Below are positions 8,656 to 17,118 of a DNA stretch of 64,000 nt, one piece after another. The position numbers and the translations under genes were made by a program. Origin of the DNA: Lederbergia galactosidilytica (GTDB taxonomy: Bacteria > Bacillota > Bacilli > Bacillales > Bacillaceae_C); assembly GCF_017873565.1 (NCBI RefSeq), contig NZ_JAGGKH010000019.1:25657-89656 (forward strand), written 5' to 3'. The notes below the pieces were generated by a model that ran no database searches, was not told where the DNA came from, and worked only from the letters and a program-made list of their open reading frames with translations. Every line of letters begins with the position of its first letter. The first letter of the stretch is position 1.

Positions 8656-9981
8656 TTATTCACCAGCAAATGCTGTTAGTAAATACTGGTTAATTGTTGC
8701 TTTAATTTTCTCTAGTCGGCCTGATTGATGTTGGATATCCTTCAATCCTAATGCATATTCTTCAAGTTGATGGAAATCAGCTTTTCCTTGGACAATATCA
8801 AGACCGATTCCTTCTCTATAACTGCTGTAACGGTCTTCAATCACATCATCTAGCACTTTATCATCGACTAGTTTTTGCGCCACTTTAAGCCCAACAGCAA
8901 ATCCATCCATTCCAGCAATATGAGCATGGAATAGATCTTCAGGTTCAAAAGAACCACGGCGAACTTTTGCATCAAAGTTTAGTCCACCTTTTCCTAGTCC
9001 GCCATTTTTAATAATTTCATACATTGCTAGGGTTGTAGAATAAAGATCAGTTGGAAATTCATCCGTATCCCAGCCTAATAGTGGATGCCCCTGGTTAGCA
9101 TCGACTGAACCTAGCATACCGTGTATCCGAGCATAATGTAATTCATGTTCAAAAGTATGACCTGCAAGTGTTGCATGGTTTGCTTCAATATTAAATTTAA
9201 AATGATCTTGAAGATCGTAATTTTGTAAGAACGCATAACCACTTGCTACATCAAAATCATATTGGTGTGTGGTTGGCTCTTTTGGTTTTGGCTCAATAAG
9301 GAACTGACCATCAAAGTCAATTTCTTTTGCATAGTCGACAGCCATATGGAAGAAACGACCGAGATTATCAAGTTCTAGCTTCATATCCGTATTAAGGAGA
9401 GTTTCGTATCCTTCACGCCCTCCCCAGAATACGTAATTCTCAGCCCCTAATTCTTTAGCAATGTCTAATCCTTTCTTAACCTTTGCCGCTGAATAGGCAA
9501 ATACATCTGCATGATTAGAGGATGCGGCACCATGAATAAAACGTGGGTTTGTAAAGTTGTTAGCCGTATTCCAAAGTAACTTTGTTTTACTATCTTTCAT
9601 ATAGTCTTTCATCAATGCTACAATCGTGTCTAAGTTTTTGTACGTTTCTCTTAAACTATTTCCTTCGGGCGCGATATCAACATCATGGAAACAGAAATAA
9701 GGGACATTTAATTTTTCAAAAAACTCAAATGCTGCTTCAAGACGGGCTTTAGCAAGGTCCATGCCTTCGTATTGATCCCAAGGTCTCTGCATTGTTCCAA
9801 CTCCGAATGGGTCTGAACCATCTGCTACAAATGTGTGCCAATAGGCTACCCCAAATCGGAGATATTCTTCCATTGTTTTACCGCCGACTATTTCCTCAGG
9901 ATTATAAAATTTAAAAGCGTAAGGGTTTGTAGATTTCGGTCCTTCATAATTAATTTTACCAATGTTGTTAAAGTAACTCAT
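8656..9981 (-). CDS. xylA: Xylose isomerase
   Basis: A 441-residue cytosolic class II xylose isomerase converting D-xylose to D-xylulose with two divalent metals. Visible active-site pieces are FCFHDVD (catalytic His near residue 101), [10 protein letters not shown], the metal ligand in LIEPKPKEP near residue 232, [15 protein letters not shown] and the last ligand region [10 protein letters not shown] start at ATG 9981, preceded by AAGGAGG; the frame is open for another 45 codons upstream but those run through the promoter and operator. It is the first gene of xylAB and diverges from xylR. Confidence 0.95.
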   Translation of the reverse strand: MSYFNNIGKINYEGPKSTNPYAFKFYNPEEIVGGKTMEEYLRFGVAYWHTFVADGSDPFGVGTMQRPWDQYEGMDLAKARLEAAFEFFEKLNVPYFCFHDVDIAPEGNSLRETYKNLDTIVALMKDYMKDSKTKLLWNTANNFTNPRFIHGAASSNHADVFAYSAAKVKKGLDIAKELGAENYVFWGGREGYETLLNTDMKLELDNLGRFFHMAVDYAKEIDFDGQFLIEPKPKEPTTHQYDFDVASGYAFLQNYDLQDHFKFNIEANHATLAGHTFEHELHYARIHGMLGSVDANQGHPLLGWDTDEFPTDLYSTTLAMYEIIKNGGLGKGGLNFDAKVRRGSFEPEDLFHAHIAGMDGFAVGLKVAQKLVDDKVLDDVIEDRYSSYREGIGLDIVQGKADFHQLEEYALGLKDIQHQSGRLEKIKATINQYLLTAFAGE

Positions 9982-10010
9982 ATTGAAACCTCCTTGAAAT
10001 TTAAGTATCA

Positions 10011-10024
10011 TGTAAATGCTTGCA
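10011..10024 (-). promoter_or_regulatory. cre site (CcpA) in the xylA leader
   Basis: TGTAAATGCTTGCA, a near-palindrome fitting the catabolite-responsive element pattern except for one central base. It lies just downstream of the -10 box, between promoter and start codon, where CcpA would block transcription when preferred sugars are present. Confidence 0.65.
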
Positions 10025-10029
10025 AATGT

Positions 10030-10073
10030 ATTATACCAATCATTTTTAAGTTTGTCTATCGGATAAACTAAGT
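10030..10073 (-). promoter_or_regulatory. xylA promoter overlapped by a XylR operator
   Basis: On the minus strand a TAGACA -35 box (10053-10058) and TATAAT -10 box (10030-10035) are 17 bases apart. Over the -35 box lies the inverted repeat AGTTTGTC..GGATAAACT (about 10048-10073), whose halves match the AGTTTGT half-site of Bacillus XylR operators. Bound repressor would cover the promoter; xylose releases it. The same site lies close upstream of xylR. Confidence 0.75.
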
Positions 10074-10114
10074 GTATACTAAATAAATAATTTAAATTGA
10101 AAGAGCTGAAAATC

Positions 10115-11296
10115 ATGAAGAGCGAAAAAACCTGGAATCAACATGTTGTTAAAAAGGAAAATAAATTTTTAGTATTTAAAACTGTGATCCAATCTTCTCC
10201 TATCTCCAGAGCAGAAATTGCTACTAAAACCGGACTCAATAAAGGGACCGTTTCTTCCCTTGTTAATGAATTAATAGAAGAAAAATTCATTTATGAATCA
10301 GGACCAGGTGAATCTAGCGGCGGGAGAAGACCTGTTATGCTTCTCTTTAACGAGACTGCTGGCTATTCAATTGGAATCAACATTGGCGTTAATTATTTAC
10401 TTGGTGTTTTAACTGACTTAAATGGGAATATCCATTTAGAGAAACAGATAAATATTAATTCACAATCATTTGAAGTGTGGCAAGAAAAGCTTTTTTCCAT
10501 GATACACAATATAATTCAATCTACGCCAAAGAGTCCTTATGGGATTATCGGAATTGGTGTAGGCGTACCAGGAACAGTAAATATGGATGGGAAAGTATTA
10601 CTTGCTCCTAATCTGTCCTGGAAAAATATAGAACTTCAGTCCATATTAGAAGAAGAATTCAAGATTCCGACGATTATTGAGAATGAAGCCAATGCTGGAG
10701 CGTACGGGGAAAAAAAATATGGTGTTGGGAAAGATTCAAATCATTTAATTTATGTAAGTGTTGGGATCGGGATTGGGGTAGGTATGATCTTAAATGGTCA
10801 ATTATATAAAGGAAATAATGGCTTTTCCGGAGAACTCGGACATATGTCAATCAATGTGAAAGGAGATCTCTGTCGGTGTGGAAATGAGGGCTGTTGGGAG
10901 TTATACGCTTCGGAACAGGCGCTTATTCAACAAGCCAAAAAATTAAACCTCCTTTCAGCTGATCAAACTGATCTCTCATTTGAGTATTTACTAGATCTTG
11001 CCGAAAATGGTAATGAAAAAGCCATATATTTATTTAATAGGATCGGGGAATATCTCGGAGTGGGGTTAAATAACATCATTAATATTTTTAATCCCCAAGA
11101 GATTGTGATTGGAAACCGAATGGCTAGCACAAAAAAATGGATTCAAACTTCGTTAGAAAGTCAATTAGCTGACCGGATTCAATTTTTTCAAGAAGATGAT
11201 TTACAAATTAAGTTCTCTAATCTATCTTCCTACTCTGCCGCACTTGGAGTTTCTGCTTTTTCAACAGAAAATTTTTTACAGTTTAGCATTCATTAA
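10115..11296 (+). CDS. xylR: Xylose operon repressor, ROK family
   Basis: A 393-residue ROK-family repressor. The N-terminal winged helix (about 15-75) contains [20 protein letters not shown] and the family signature SGGRRPVML. The sugar-binding kinase-like part carries [15 protein letters not shown], the GELGHM motif and the structural zinc cluster [10 protein letters not shown]. Start taken as ATG 10115; a TTG at 10097 in the same frame is possible but would add six residues not typical of XylR. Divergent from xylA with the operator between them. The effector is inferred to be xylose from context and similarity to B. subtilis XylR. Confidence 0.92.
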   Translation: MKSEKTWNQHVVKKENKFLVFKTVIQSSPISRAEIATKTGLNKGTVSSLVNELIEEKFIYESGPGESSGGRRPVMLLFNETAGYSIGINIGVNYLLGVLTDLNGNIHLEKQININSQSFEVWQEKLFSMIHNIIQSTPKSPYGIIGIGVGVPGTVNMDGKVLLAPNLSWKNIELQSILEEEFKIPTIIENEANAGAYGEKKYGVGKDSNHLIYVSVGIGIGVGMILNGQLYKGNNGFSGELGHMSINVKGDLCRCGNEGCWELYASEQALIQQAKKLNLLSADQTDLSFEYLLDLAENGNEKAIYLFNRIGEYLGVGLNNIINIFNPQEIVIGNRMASTKKWIQTSLESQLADRIQFFQEDDLQIKFSNLSSYSAALGVSAFSTENFLQFSIH

Positions 11297-11303
11297 AACA
11301 AAT

Positions 11304-11343
11304 CGGCGAGGATTCTATTCTAGTAGTTCCTCGCCGTTTTTCA
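11304..11343 (+). terminator. Intrinsic terminator of xylR
   Basis: CGGCGAGGA/TCCTCGCCG hairpin with a 14-base loop followed by TTTTT, eight bases after the stop. Confidence 0.85.
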
Positions 11344-11790
11344 TCATTTGAATATAAAAAACGCTATACAATGTGCTCGTTTAGCATTTGCTAAAAGCTG
11401 CCCCAAGATAGGTAGTATTAACTTACTACCCGTTTCTGCTTCCCTTTTATTACACTTACCTGCCGCTTCATTTCCAAAGGAGATTAAGTATTCTTATAAA
11501 AGTCTATTCAAATCTTTCGTGTAACTCTTTTTTATAAGTTCAAATAATCCTCTCTTGTTTGCCCCACATCATAAGATTTTTCAACGTCTAGTAATCTTTA
11601 AAAGTTTGTGGTTCCATTTATTAATAGATTATTACGGATTTCCTTCAAAGATCTAGAGATACCTTTCCCTTTAGAGCAGAAGTGTCCTCTGTTTTTAAGA
11701 TATCATTCACTCATCCTTTTATCTTTTCAACAAAATCGGCGGACAGAATTCCTATCTTATTGACATCTCCCTTTTAAGCATAATATTATT
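11344..11790. other. Non-coding stretch, no recognised feature
   Basis: About 450 bases without a supportable reading frame, RNA or promoter. It lies between xylR and IS/repeat debris and may itself be decayed sequence. Confidence 0.5.
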
Positions 11791-11792
11791 AT

Positions 11793-11966
11793 CTATGCTT
11801 TAAAAAATGAAGCTGGACTGTCGAAGAAGTTTACATCGATTGTTTCTTGAGTAAACACTAAATAATCGTCAATGCCGGATTGCTTTGCCAGGTCACGATA
11901 ACTAATGATTTCATTTTCATACCGTTGGGCTACAAGTAGCTTAAACTCATTACTATACTTGGACAT
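11793..11966 (-). pseudogene. Truncated IS3-family (IS150-like) transposase OrfA fragment
   Basis: A 57-codon frame with start ATG 11966 and AGGAGG upstream. The first 33 residues (MSKYSNEFKLLVAQRYENE, then ISYRDLAKQSGIDD) match the helix-turn-helix start of IS3-family OrfA proteins that move by copy-out-paste-in. Similarity then stops abruptly and a short unrelated tail (ending DSPASFFKA) leads to the stop codon. No OrfB follows. It is the 5' stump of an insertion sequence whose rest was deleted. Confidence 0.65.
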
Positions 11967-11977
11967 TTTCAAGACCT

Positions 11978-12008
11978 CCTAATGTTGGATGGAGCGTCCA
12001 ACATTAGG
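11978..12008. repeat. Palindrome at the 5' end of the IS3-type fragment
   Basis: CCTAATGTTGGA/TCCAACATTAGG, a 12-base perfect inverted repeat with a 7-base loop, directly before the ribosome binding site of the truncated OrfA. Hairpins at IS ends commonly block translation from outside transcripts; that role is inferred. Confidence 0.6.
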
Positions 12009-12082
12009 GGAGCAGCCAAAGCCTGAGAAGGATTGACACTAGGGAACGCAGGCTAAGTTCCCGCCGTCCTGCCGCAACGCCT

Positions 12083-12199
12083 GCATGACCCACATCCTGT
12101 AGGCCTTCGGAAAGCGATGTATATTTCGGGAGTGGGTTATTTTCACGCTAATAGTTCGGACTTTACTTAAGCGAAAACACTTTTGTCCCAGCCTCGGAA
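12083..12199. repeat. Degenerate intergenic repeat debris
   Basis: Two recognisable pieces. CCACATCCTGTAGGCC (about 12089-12104) resembles the CCACATCCTGTGGC/ATTCTGTAGGTC element at 48786. From 12153, AGTTCGGACTTTA and TTTTGTCCCAGCCTCGG match the 3' half of the long hairpin repeat beyond degV (31524-31676). No gene here. Confidence 0.55.
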
Positions 12200-12367
12200 T
12201 AATTTGCTGAAATCAAATTAATTGCCAAATATTATAGAAAAATGGCATGATTAGCTTTGGACAATTTTAAATTTGTAATGGTTGCTATTAAACATCAATC
12301 ATGTTAATATCATAAAAGATACTACATTTTGTGTTTTACTCTATACACTAACACTATATATTGATTT

Positions 12368-12530
12368 CAACAAATGAAGGCACCCATATAGGGTTTAATA
12401 GGGAATCCGGTGAAATTCCGGAGCTGTCCCCGCAACTGTAAATGCGAACGACCGGATTAGCCACTGGTTCGAAATAATCGAACTGGGAAGGCCCCATTAG
12501 GATGATGCATGAGCCAGGAGACCTCCCTTT
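12368..12530 (+). ncRNA. Cobalamin (B12) riboswitch
   Basis: The conserved cobalamin aptamer core is plain: AGGGAATCCGGTGAAATTCC, then GGAGCTGTCCCCGCAACTGTAA (B12 box region, positions about 12419-12440), CCACTGG..., GGGAAGGCCCC and the closing AGCCAGGAGACCTCCC. It lies about 260 bases before the ribonucleotide reductase alpha gene and is followed by an intrinsic terminator, so coenzyme B12 binding is expected to stop transcription of the operon. Confidence 0.93.
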
Positions 12531-12608
12531 TATTTGTCGGAGTTTCATTTCTTCGGGGAACGAGAAGGTGAAACGATAGTGAATAATTGCCTTTCTTTCC
12601 TATCGTTT

Positions 12609-12644
12609 AATTCGCCTTTTTCTATGGCGAATTTTTTATTTTTT
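12609..12644 (+). terminator. Riboswitch-controlled intrinsic terminator
   Basis: AATTCGCC/GGCGAATT hairpin followed by TTTTATTTTTT. Just before it is a second inverted repeat (AAACGATAG, about 12572-12580, with CTATCGTTT at 12600-12608), the likely rearranging element linking aptamer and terminator. Readthrough leads to nrdE. Confidence 0.8.
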
Positions 12645-12791
12645 ATACTAATGATTATCCTGTCCGTAAGTTTTTTGAGAAATGATCTAATAAATATTTC
12701 TCCTTGCACAGGGTTGGAATGCTTTGCCGCCCACTCCCCAAAGACGGTTGAGCTTTCTGATTTAATTATATTGATAGAAAGGTGAATTTCA

Positions 12792-15059
12792 TTGACTACA
12801 ATTATTTCAAAGCAAGAAACACATCCTACCCACTTCAGCCAGGAGCGAATCCAGGCTTATATTCAAAAAGTAACTTCTATTCAATCCCAGGAATATATAG
12901 AGAAAGTCATCCGAGCAATTGAATCAAAAGTACAAATCAACACGGACGAAATTACCACAATTTTAATTAATACGGCATTAGAAAATGTTGATGAAGTTAA
13001 TACCCAGTGGAGTTTTGAAGCGGCAAAACTTTATTTACACAAACTTTATAGACAAGCGAGCTTAAATCGCGGATATAATCAGGAACAAAAATACGGTGAT
13101 TTCTATTCATTAATAAGACAATTAAGCGACAAAGGGATTTATTCGCCGCAAATTCTAGAAAAATATGAAAAAGCGGAAATTGAACGTATTTCCAATTTAA
13201 TGGACCCTGAAAAAGATTTCTTATTTGATTATATTGGTCTCCATACTTTGGCCACGAGATATTTAGCAACAGATCATCAAAAAAATACATACGAGCTACC
13301 ACAAGAACGTTGGTTAGTGATTTCCATGCATCTAATGCAAGATGAGCCAAAGGAAAAACGATTTGGATTAATTGCTGAAGCATATTGGGCTTTATCTAAT
13401 CTTTATATGACTGTCGCAACCCCAACATTAGCAAATGCTGGACTTGCTCATGGACAGTTATCTAGCTGCTTTATTGATACAGTCGAAGACTCCCTTATTG
13501 GGATATACAATAGTAATACTGATGTTGCCCGACTTTCTAAGGATGGCGGTGGCATCGGAGTATATATGGGAAAAGTTAGAAGTCGTGGTTCATCTATAAA
13601 AGGCTTTAAAGGCGCATCTTCGGGTGTGCTCCCATGGATAAAACAATTAAACAATACGGCGGTTAGTGTGGACCAACTTGGCCGTAGAAAAGGGGCTATT
13701 GCCGTCTATCTTGATGTATGGCATGCTGATATTTTGTCATTTTTAGATTTAAAATTGAATAATGGTGATGAAAGGCAACGAGCACATGATATTTTCACTG
13801 GAGTAAATCTACCTGATCTGTTTATGGAGAAAGTAGAAAATCGTGAAGATTGGTTCTTATTTGATCCTCATGAAGTGAGAAATGTATTAGGTTTTTCTCT
13901 AGAGGATTATTATGATGAACAAAGAGGAAATGGTAGTTTTAGAGAAAAATATGAAGAGTGTGTTCAACATCCGGAGTTAAAGAAAACAAAAATTCCTGCC
14001 ATTCAAATTATGGTACGTATTATGAAATCACAACTTGAAACAGGTACACCTTTTATGTTTTATCGTGATGAAGTAAACCGAAAAAATCCAAATAAACATG
14101 CTGGGATGGTTTACTCAAGTAATCTTTGTACAGAAATTATGCAAAACATGTCCCCTACTCTGCAAACAGAAGAAATTGTAGAAGATGGAACAATTATTAC
14201 GTACAAAAAACCAGGAGATTTTGTCGTTTGTAATCTCTCATCTATTAATCTTGGGAAAACTGTTCAGCTTGATGGGGAACAAGAAATCTTAGAACGGCTC
14301 ATTCCTATTCAAGTGCGGATGTTAGATAATGTCATTGATCTTAATACAATTGATGTCAAGCAAGCGATGATCACCAATAAAAAATATCGCGCAATTGGAT
14401 TAGGTACCTTCGGATGGCATCATATCCTAGCTCTTAAAAATTTGAAATGGGAATCTAAAGAGGCTGTTGAATTCGCTGATCAATTATATGAACGTATTTC
14501 GAAGCTGACCATCAAAGCAAGCATTGATTTGGCAAAAGAAAAAGGAGCTTATCCACTGTTTGCTGGGAGTGACTGGCAAACTGGACAGTATTTTACACAA
14601 CGCGGATATGAAAATGACGAAGAATGGAAATCCATTATGGAGGATGCTGCAAACTTCGGCTTAAGGAATGGGTATTTAATGGCTGTTGCTCCAAACTCTA
14701 GCACTTCCGTTATTGCAGGTTCAACAGCTAGTATCGATCCAATTTTCAAACCTTTTTATTATGAAGAAAAGAAGGACTATAAACTGCCATTCGTTGCACC
14801 AGACTTGAATCATCACACATACGATGTGTATAGACGTTCTGCTTATATTGTGGATCAACGTTGGTCTGTGCAACAAAACGCCGCTAGGCAACGCCATATT
14901 GATCAATCTATCTCTTTTAACTTCTATGTACCAAATAATATTAAGGCAAAAGTGTTGCTTGATTTACATTTACAAGCTTGGGATTCGGGATTGAAAACGA
15001 CTTATTATGTTCGATCAACCGCTTCAGATATCGAGGAGTGTGAATGGTGCGAATCTTAA
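12792..15059 (+). CDS. nrdE: Ribonucleoside-diphosphate reductase, alpha subunit (class I)
   Basis: A 755-residue catalytic subunit reducing ribonucleotides to deoxyribonucleotides. The radical/thiol chemistry residues are visible: Cys 226 in LSSCFI and Cys 480 in VVCNLSSINL form the redox pair; Asn 444, Cys 446 and Glu 448 in SNLCTEI form the thiyl site; a TyrTyr pair in TTYYVRS serves radical transfer; C-terminal CEWC (750-753) takes reducing equivalents. The first ~95 residues look like a reduced ATP-cone. It is longer than the ~700-residue B. subtilis NrdE and differs in detail, so the symbol could equally be nrdA. Start is TTG 12792 after AAAGGTGA. Controlled by the B12 riboswitch upstream. 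Confidence 0.88.
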   Translation: MTTIISKQETHPTHFSQERIQAYIQKVTSIQSQEYIEKVIRAIESKVQINTDEITTILINTALENVDEVNTQWSFEAAKLYLHKLYRQASLNRGYNQEQKYGDFYSLIRQLSDKGIYSPQILEKYEKAEIERISNLMDPEKDFLFDYIGLHTLATRYLATDHQKNTYELPQERWLVISMHLMQDEPKEKRFGLIAEAYWALSNLYMTVATPTLANAGLAHGQLSSCFIDTVEDSLIGIYNSNTDVARLSKDGGGIGVYMGKVRSRGSSIKGFKGASSGVLPWIKQLNNTAVSVDQLGRRKGAIAVYLDVWHADILSFLDLKLNNGDERQRAHDIFTGVNLPDLFMEKVENREDWFLFDPHEVRNVLGFSLEDYYDEQRGNGSFREKYEECVQHPELKKTKIPAIQIMVRIMKSQLETGTPFMFYRDEVNRKNPNKHAGMVYSSNLCTEIMQNMSPTLQTEEIVEDGTIITYKKPGDFVVCNLSSINLGKTVQLDGEQEILERLIPIQVRMLDNVIDLNTIDVKQAMITNKKYRAIGLGTFGWHHILALKNLKWESKEAVEFADQLYERISKLTIKASIDLAKEKGAYPLFAGSDWQTGQYFTQRGYENDEEWKSIMEDAANFGLRNGYLMAVAPNSSTSVIAGSTASIDPIFKPFYYEEKKDYKLPFVAPDLNHHTYDVYRRSAYIVDQRWSVQQNAARQRHIDQSISFNFYVPNNIKAKVLLDLHLQAWDSGLKTTYYVRSTASDIEECEWCES

Positions 15060-15487
15060 TTTGCTATGCCAGTTATAGTGGCAATACAAAGGAAGTCGCC
15101 GAATTAATTAATCAAAGATTGCAACAAGAAAATTTCTGCACTGATCTCTATTGGATCGGTGCAGGAAAAATCCCCGATCCTTCTCACTATGACGTTTTCA
15201 TGATTGGCAGTTTTACATGGGATAAAGGGGCGACACCTGATGAAGTGAAGGATTTTGTATACGAAATCGGTTATAAACCTCCTAATGTTTTTGTATTTGG
15301 AACAGGTGATACCCAATTTGGGGGAGATGATTTATTTTGTCATGCTGCTAAAAAGCTGGCAAAATTCTATCACTCTCCCTATCCCCCATTAAAAATAGAA
15401 CAAAGTCCAAGAGGATCACAGGAAGAAAAAGTCATCCAATGGACGGAAGGAGTTATAGAACATTGTCCACAGTGCTTAGTAAAGTAA
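15044..15487 (+). CDS. Flavodoxin-like protein of the RNR operon (NrdI-type role)
   Basis: A 147-residue flavodoxin fold protein. The FMN phosphate loop is YASYSGNTKEVA near residue 8, the first isoalloxazine loop GSFTWDKG near residue 54 and the second GTGDTQFGG near residue 89. It is encoded between the alpha and beta subunits, overlapping the former by 16 and the latter by 25 bases, so the three are made together. In class Ib enzymes the flavoprotein NrdI generates the oxidant for the Mn2-tyrosyl radical cofactor; here a more canonical flavodoxin holds that place. The NrdI function is inferred from position. Confidence 0.8.
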   Translation: MVRILICYASYSGNTKEVAELINQRLQQENFCTDLYWIGAGKIPDPSHYDVFMIGSFTWDKGATPDEVKDFVYEIGYKPPNVFVFGTGDTQFGGDDLFCHAAKKLAKFYHSPYPPLKIEQSPRGSQEEKVIQWTEGVIEHCPQCLVK

Positions 15488-16503
15488 ATATATTAGATCC
15501 GATGAATCCAAACCGCTCTACCGCCCTTTTCGGTGGAAAAGCAAGTGGGATTTTAAATTGGAATGATTTAAAGTATCCTCATTTTTATAAACATCGCGAG
15601 CAAATTCGCGCCCTATTTTGGCGTGCAAGTGAAGTCGATATGACTCACGATATTAAGCAGTTTCCGAATTTAACAGCTTCCGAACAAACTGCTTTCCTGA
15701 AAATTATTGGCTTATTAGCTACTTTGGATGGTCCACAAACTGATATGGCAGCTAGAATCTCACAATATTCAACAGATCCATCTGTTAAATCTGTGATGGC
15801 AACAATTGCTGATCAGGAAAGTGAGCATAATCATAGCTATGCCTATGTTCTTTCCTCTGTAACTACTTTGGATAAACAAATTGAATCCTTTGAGACTGGG
15901 CGCACGGATGAAGTGTTATTAGAGCGAAATAGCCGCATTATGGAAATCTATAATGAATTCGCCCAAAATCCTACTATATTAAATGTTTTAAAGGCAATGG
16001 TTTATACCACTTTATTAGAGGGATTATTCTTTTATTCAGGTTTTGCTTTTTTCTATAATTTAGCTAGGGACCAAAAAATGGTCGGCACTTCGACGATGAT
16101 TAGCTATATAAACCGAGATGAACTACAGCACGGAAGGTTTATTAGTGAACTTTTCCGGGCGACTTTAGCAGAGCATCCTGAATACAACACAAGCGAATTT
16201 ACAGATTGGGTTTATGACCAATTCCGGCATTCAGTAGAACAAGAAACAAAATGGAGCCATTATATTCTTGCAAATATTGATGGTATTGATTTATTAGAAA
16301 TGGAAGGCTATATCAAGTACCGTGCCAATAAAATGCTACGTTTATTAGGTTTAAGTGAAATTTACCAAGATCATACGGAGAACCCAATGAAATGGATCCG
16401 CGCGTACGTGGATAATTTTGATGATACTAAAACAGATTTCTTTGAACAAAAATCAAGACAATACACTAAAACCAGTGATCTGAATGGATTTGACGAATTA
16501 TAA
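15463..16503 (+). CDS. nrdF: Ribonucleoside-diphosphate reductase, beta subunit (class I)
   Basis: A 346-residue ferritin-like dimetal radical subunit. Metal ligands are readable: Asp 89 in LDGPQ, Glu 119 and His 122 in QESEHNHSY, with the radical Tyr 126 four residues on, then Glu in LLEGLFFYSGF and Glu/His in RDELQHG. The C-terminus (LNGFDEL) would dock on the alpha subunit. I start at TTG 15463, which has AAGGAG ten bases upstream and gives MSTVLSKVNILDP; the open frame extends to 15439 without support. Last gene of the B12-riboswitch operon. Confidence 0.88.
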   Translation: MSTVLSKVNILDPMNPNRSTALFGGKASGILNWNDLKYPHFYKHREQIRALFWRASEVDMTHDIKQFPNLTASEQTAFLKIIGLLATLDGPQTDMAARISQYSTDPSVKSVMATIADQESEHNHSYAYVLSSVTTLDKQIESFETGRTDEVLLERNSRIMEIYNEFAQNPTILNVLKAMVYTTLLEGLFFYSGFAFFYNLARDQKMVGTSTMISYINRDELQHGRFISELFRATLAEHPEYNTSEFTDWVYDQFRHSVEQETKWSHYILANIDGIDLLEMEGYIKYRANKMLRLLGLSEIYQDHTENPMKWIRAYVDNFDDTKTDFFEQKSRQYTKTSDLNGFDEL

Positions 16504-16572
16504 GGACAAGAAATATAGACAGTAGTAAGAATACAAATCGCTTCAATAACGGTTATCTAAAAGATTTCATAA

Positions 16573-16603
16573 AAAAACCTAACTCATGATGAGTTAGGTT
16601 TTT
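16573..16603. terminator. Bidirectional terminator between nrdF and the csp gene
   Basis: AAAAACCTAACTCATGATGAGTTAGGTTTTT, an almost continuous palindrome with A and T tracts on both sides, placed between two convergent genes. Confidence 0.85.
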
Positions 16604-16607
16604 CGTA

Positions 16608-16808
16608 TTATAGTTTTACAACGTTTTCTGCTTGTGGGCCACGTTGACCTTCAACGATATCAAATTCAACTTGTTGACCTTCGTCAAGTGTCTTGAAGCC
16701 TTCTTCACTGATTGCACTATAATGAACGAATACATCATTTCCGCCTTCAACTTCGATGAAGCCAAAGCCTTTTTCACTGTTAAACCATTTTACTGTACCT
16801 GTTGCCAT
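16608..16808 (-). CDS. Cold-shock protein, CspA family
   Basis: A 66-residue single cold-shock domain with RNA-binding motifs KGFGFIEV (RNP1) and DVFVHYS (RNP2) and the normal family length. It binds single-stranded RNA/DNA and acts as an RNA chaperone. A long A/T-rich leader without genes (to about 17050) fits the extended 5' untranslated regions of csp genes. RBS is GGAGG before ATG. A second csp gene lies at 49541. Which B. subtilis paralog (CspB, C or D) it matches is not decided. Confidence 0.93.
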   Translation of the reverse strand: MATGTVKWFNSEKGFGFIEVEGGNDVFVHYSAISEEGFKTLDEGQQVEFDIVEGQRGPQAENVVKL

Positions 16809-17054
16809 TCGTATAAAACCTCCAAAAAATTTTTAATATGTTCTTCATATTTACCATGTAAATAAAAAATCACATATTATAATCAATACCCACTTTTAGG
16901 AGCAGATATTCATTATAACATGTGAATTTTAACTCCAAAATAAAGATTGTAGCTGGTATCTGCTATAAAGGATTAATTAGAAATATTAAACTTTAATCAG
17001 CTTATGCTAAGCACTTTCATCATACATGAGAAATATGGAAAAAGCAAGAAATTG

Positions 17055-17079
17055 ACGAAAAACTTTTTCGTCTTTTTTC
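17055..17079. terminator. Hairpin between csp leader and ku
   Basis: GACGAAAAA/TTTTTCGTC hairpin with a one-base nominal spacer followed on the plus strand by TTTTTT. On the minus strand, where ku transcription arrives, the T tract is weaker, so its role is uncertain. Confidence 0.4.
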
Positions 17080-17118
17080 GCCAAAATTCTTGGTATTCCA
17101 TGGGTTCATGCATATATA

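Noticed and set aside
12354..12785. Open frames 12354-12548 (minus) and 12534-12785 (plus)
   Set aside because: They lie on the cobalamin aptamer and its terminator and have no ribosome binding site or recognisable protein.
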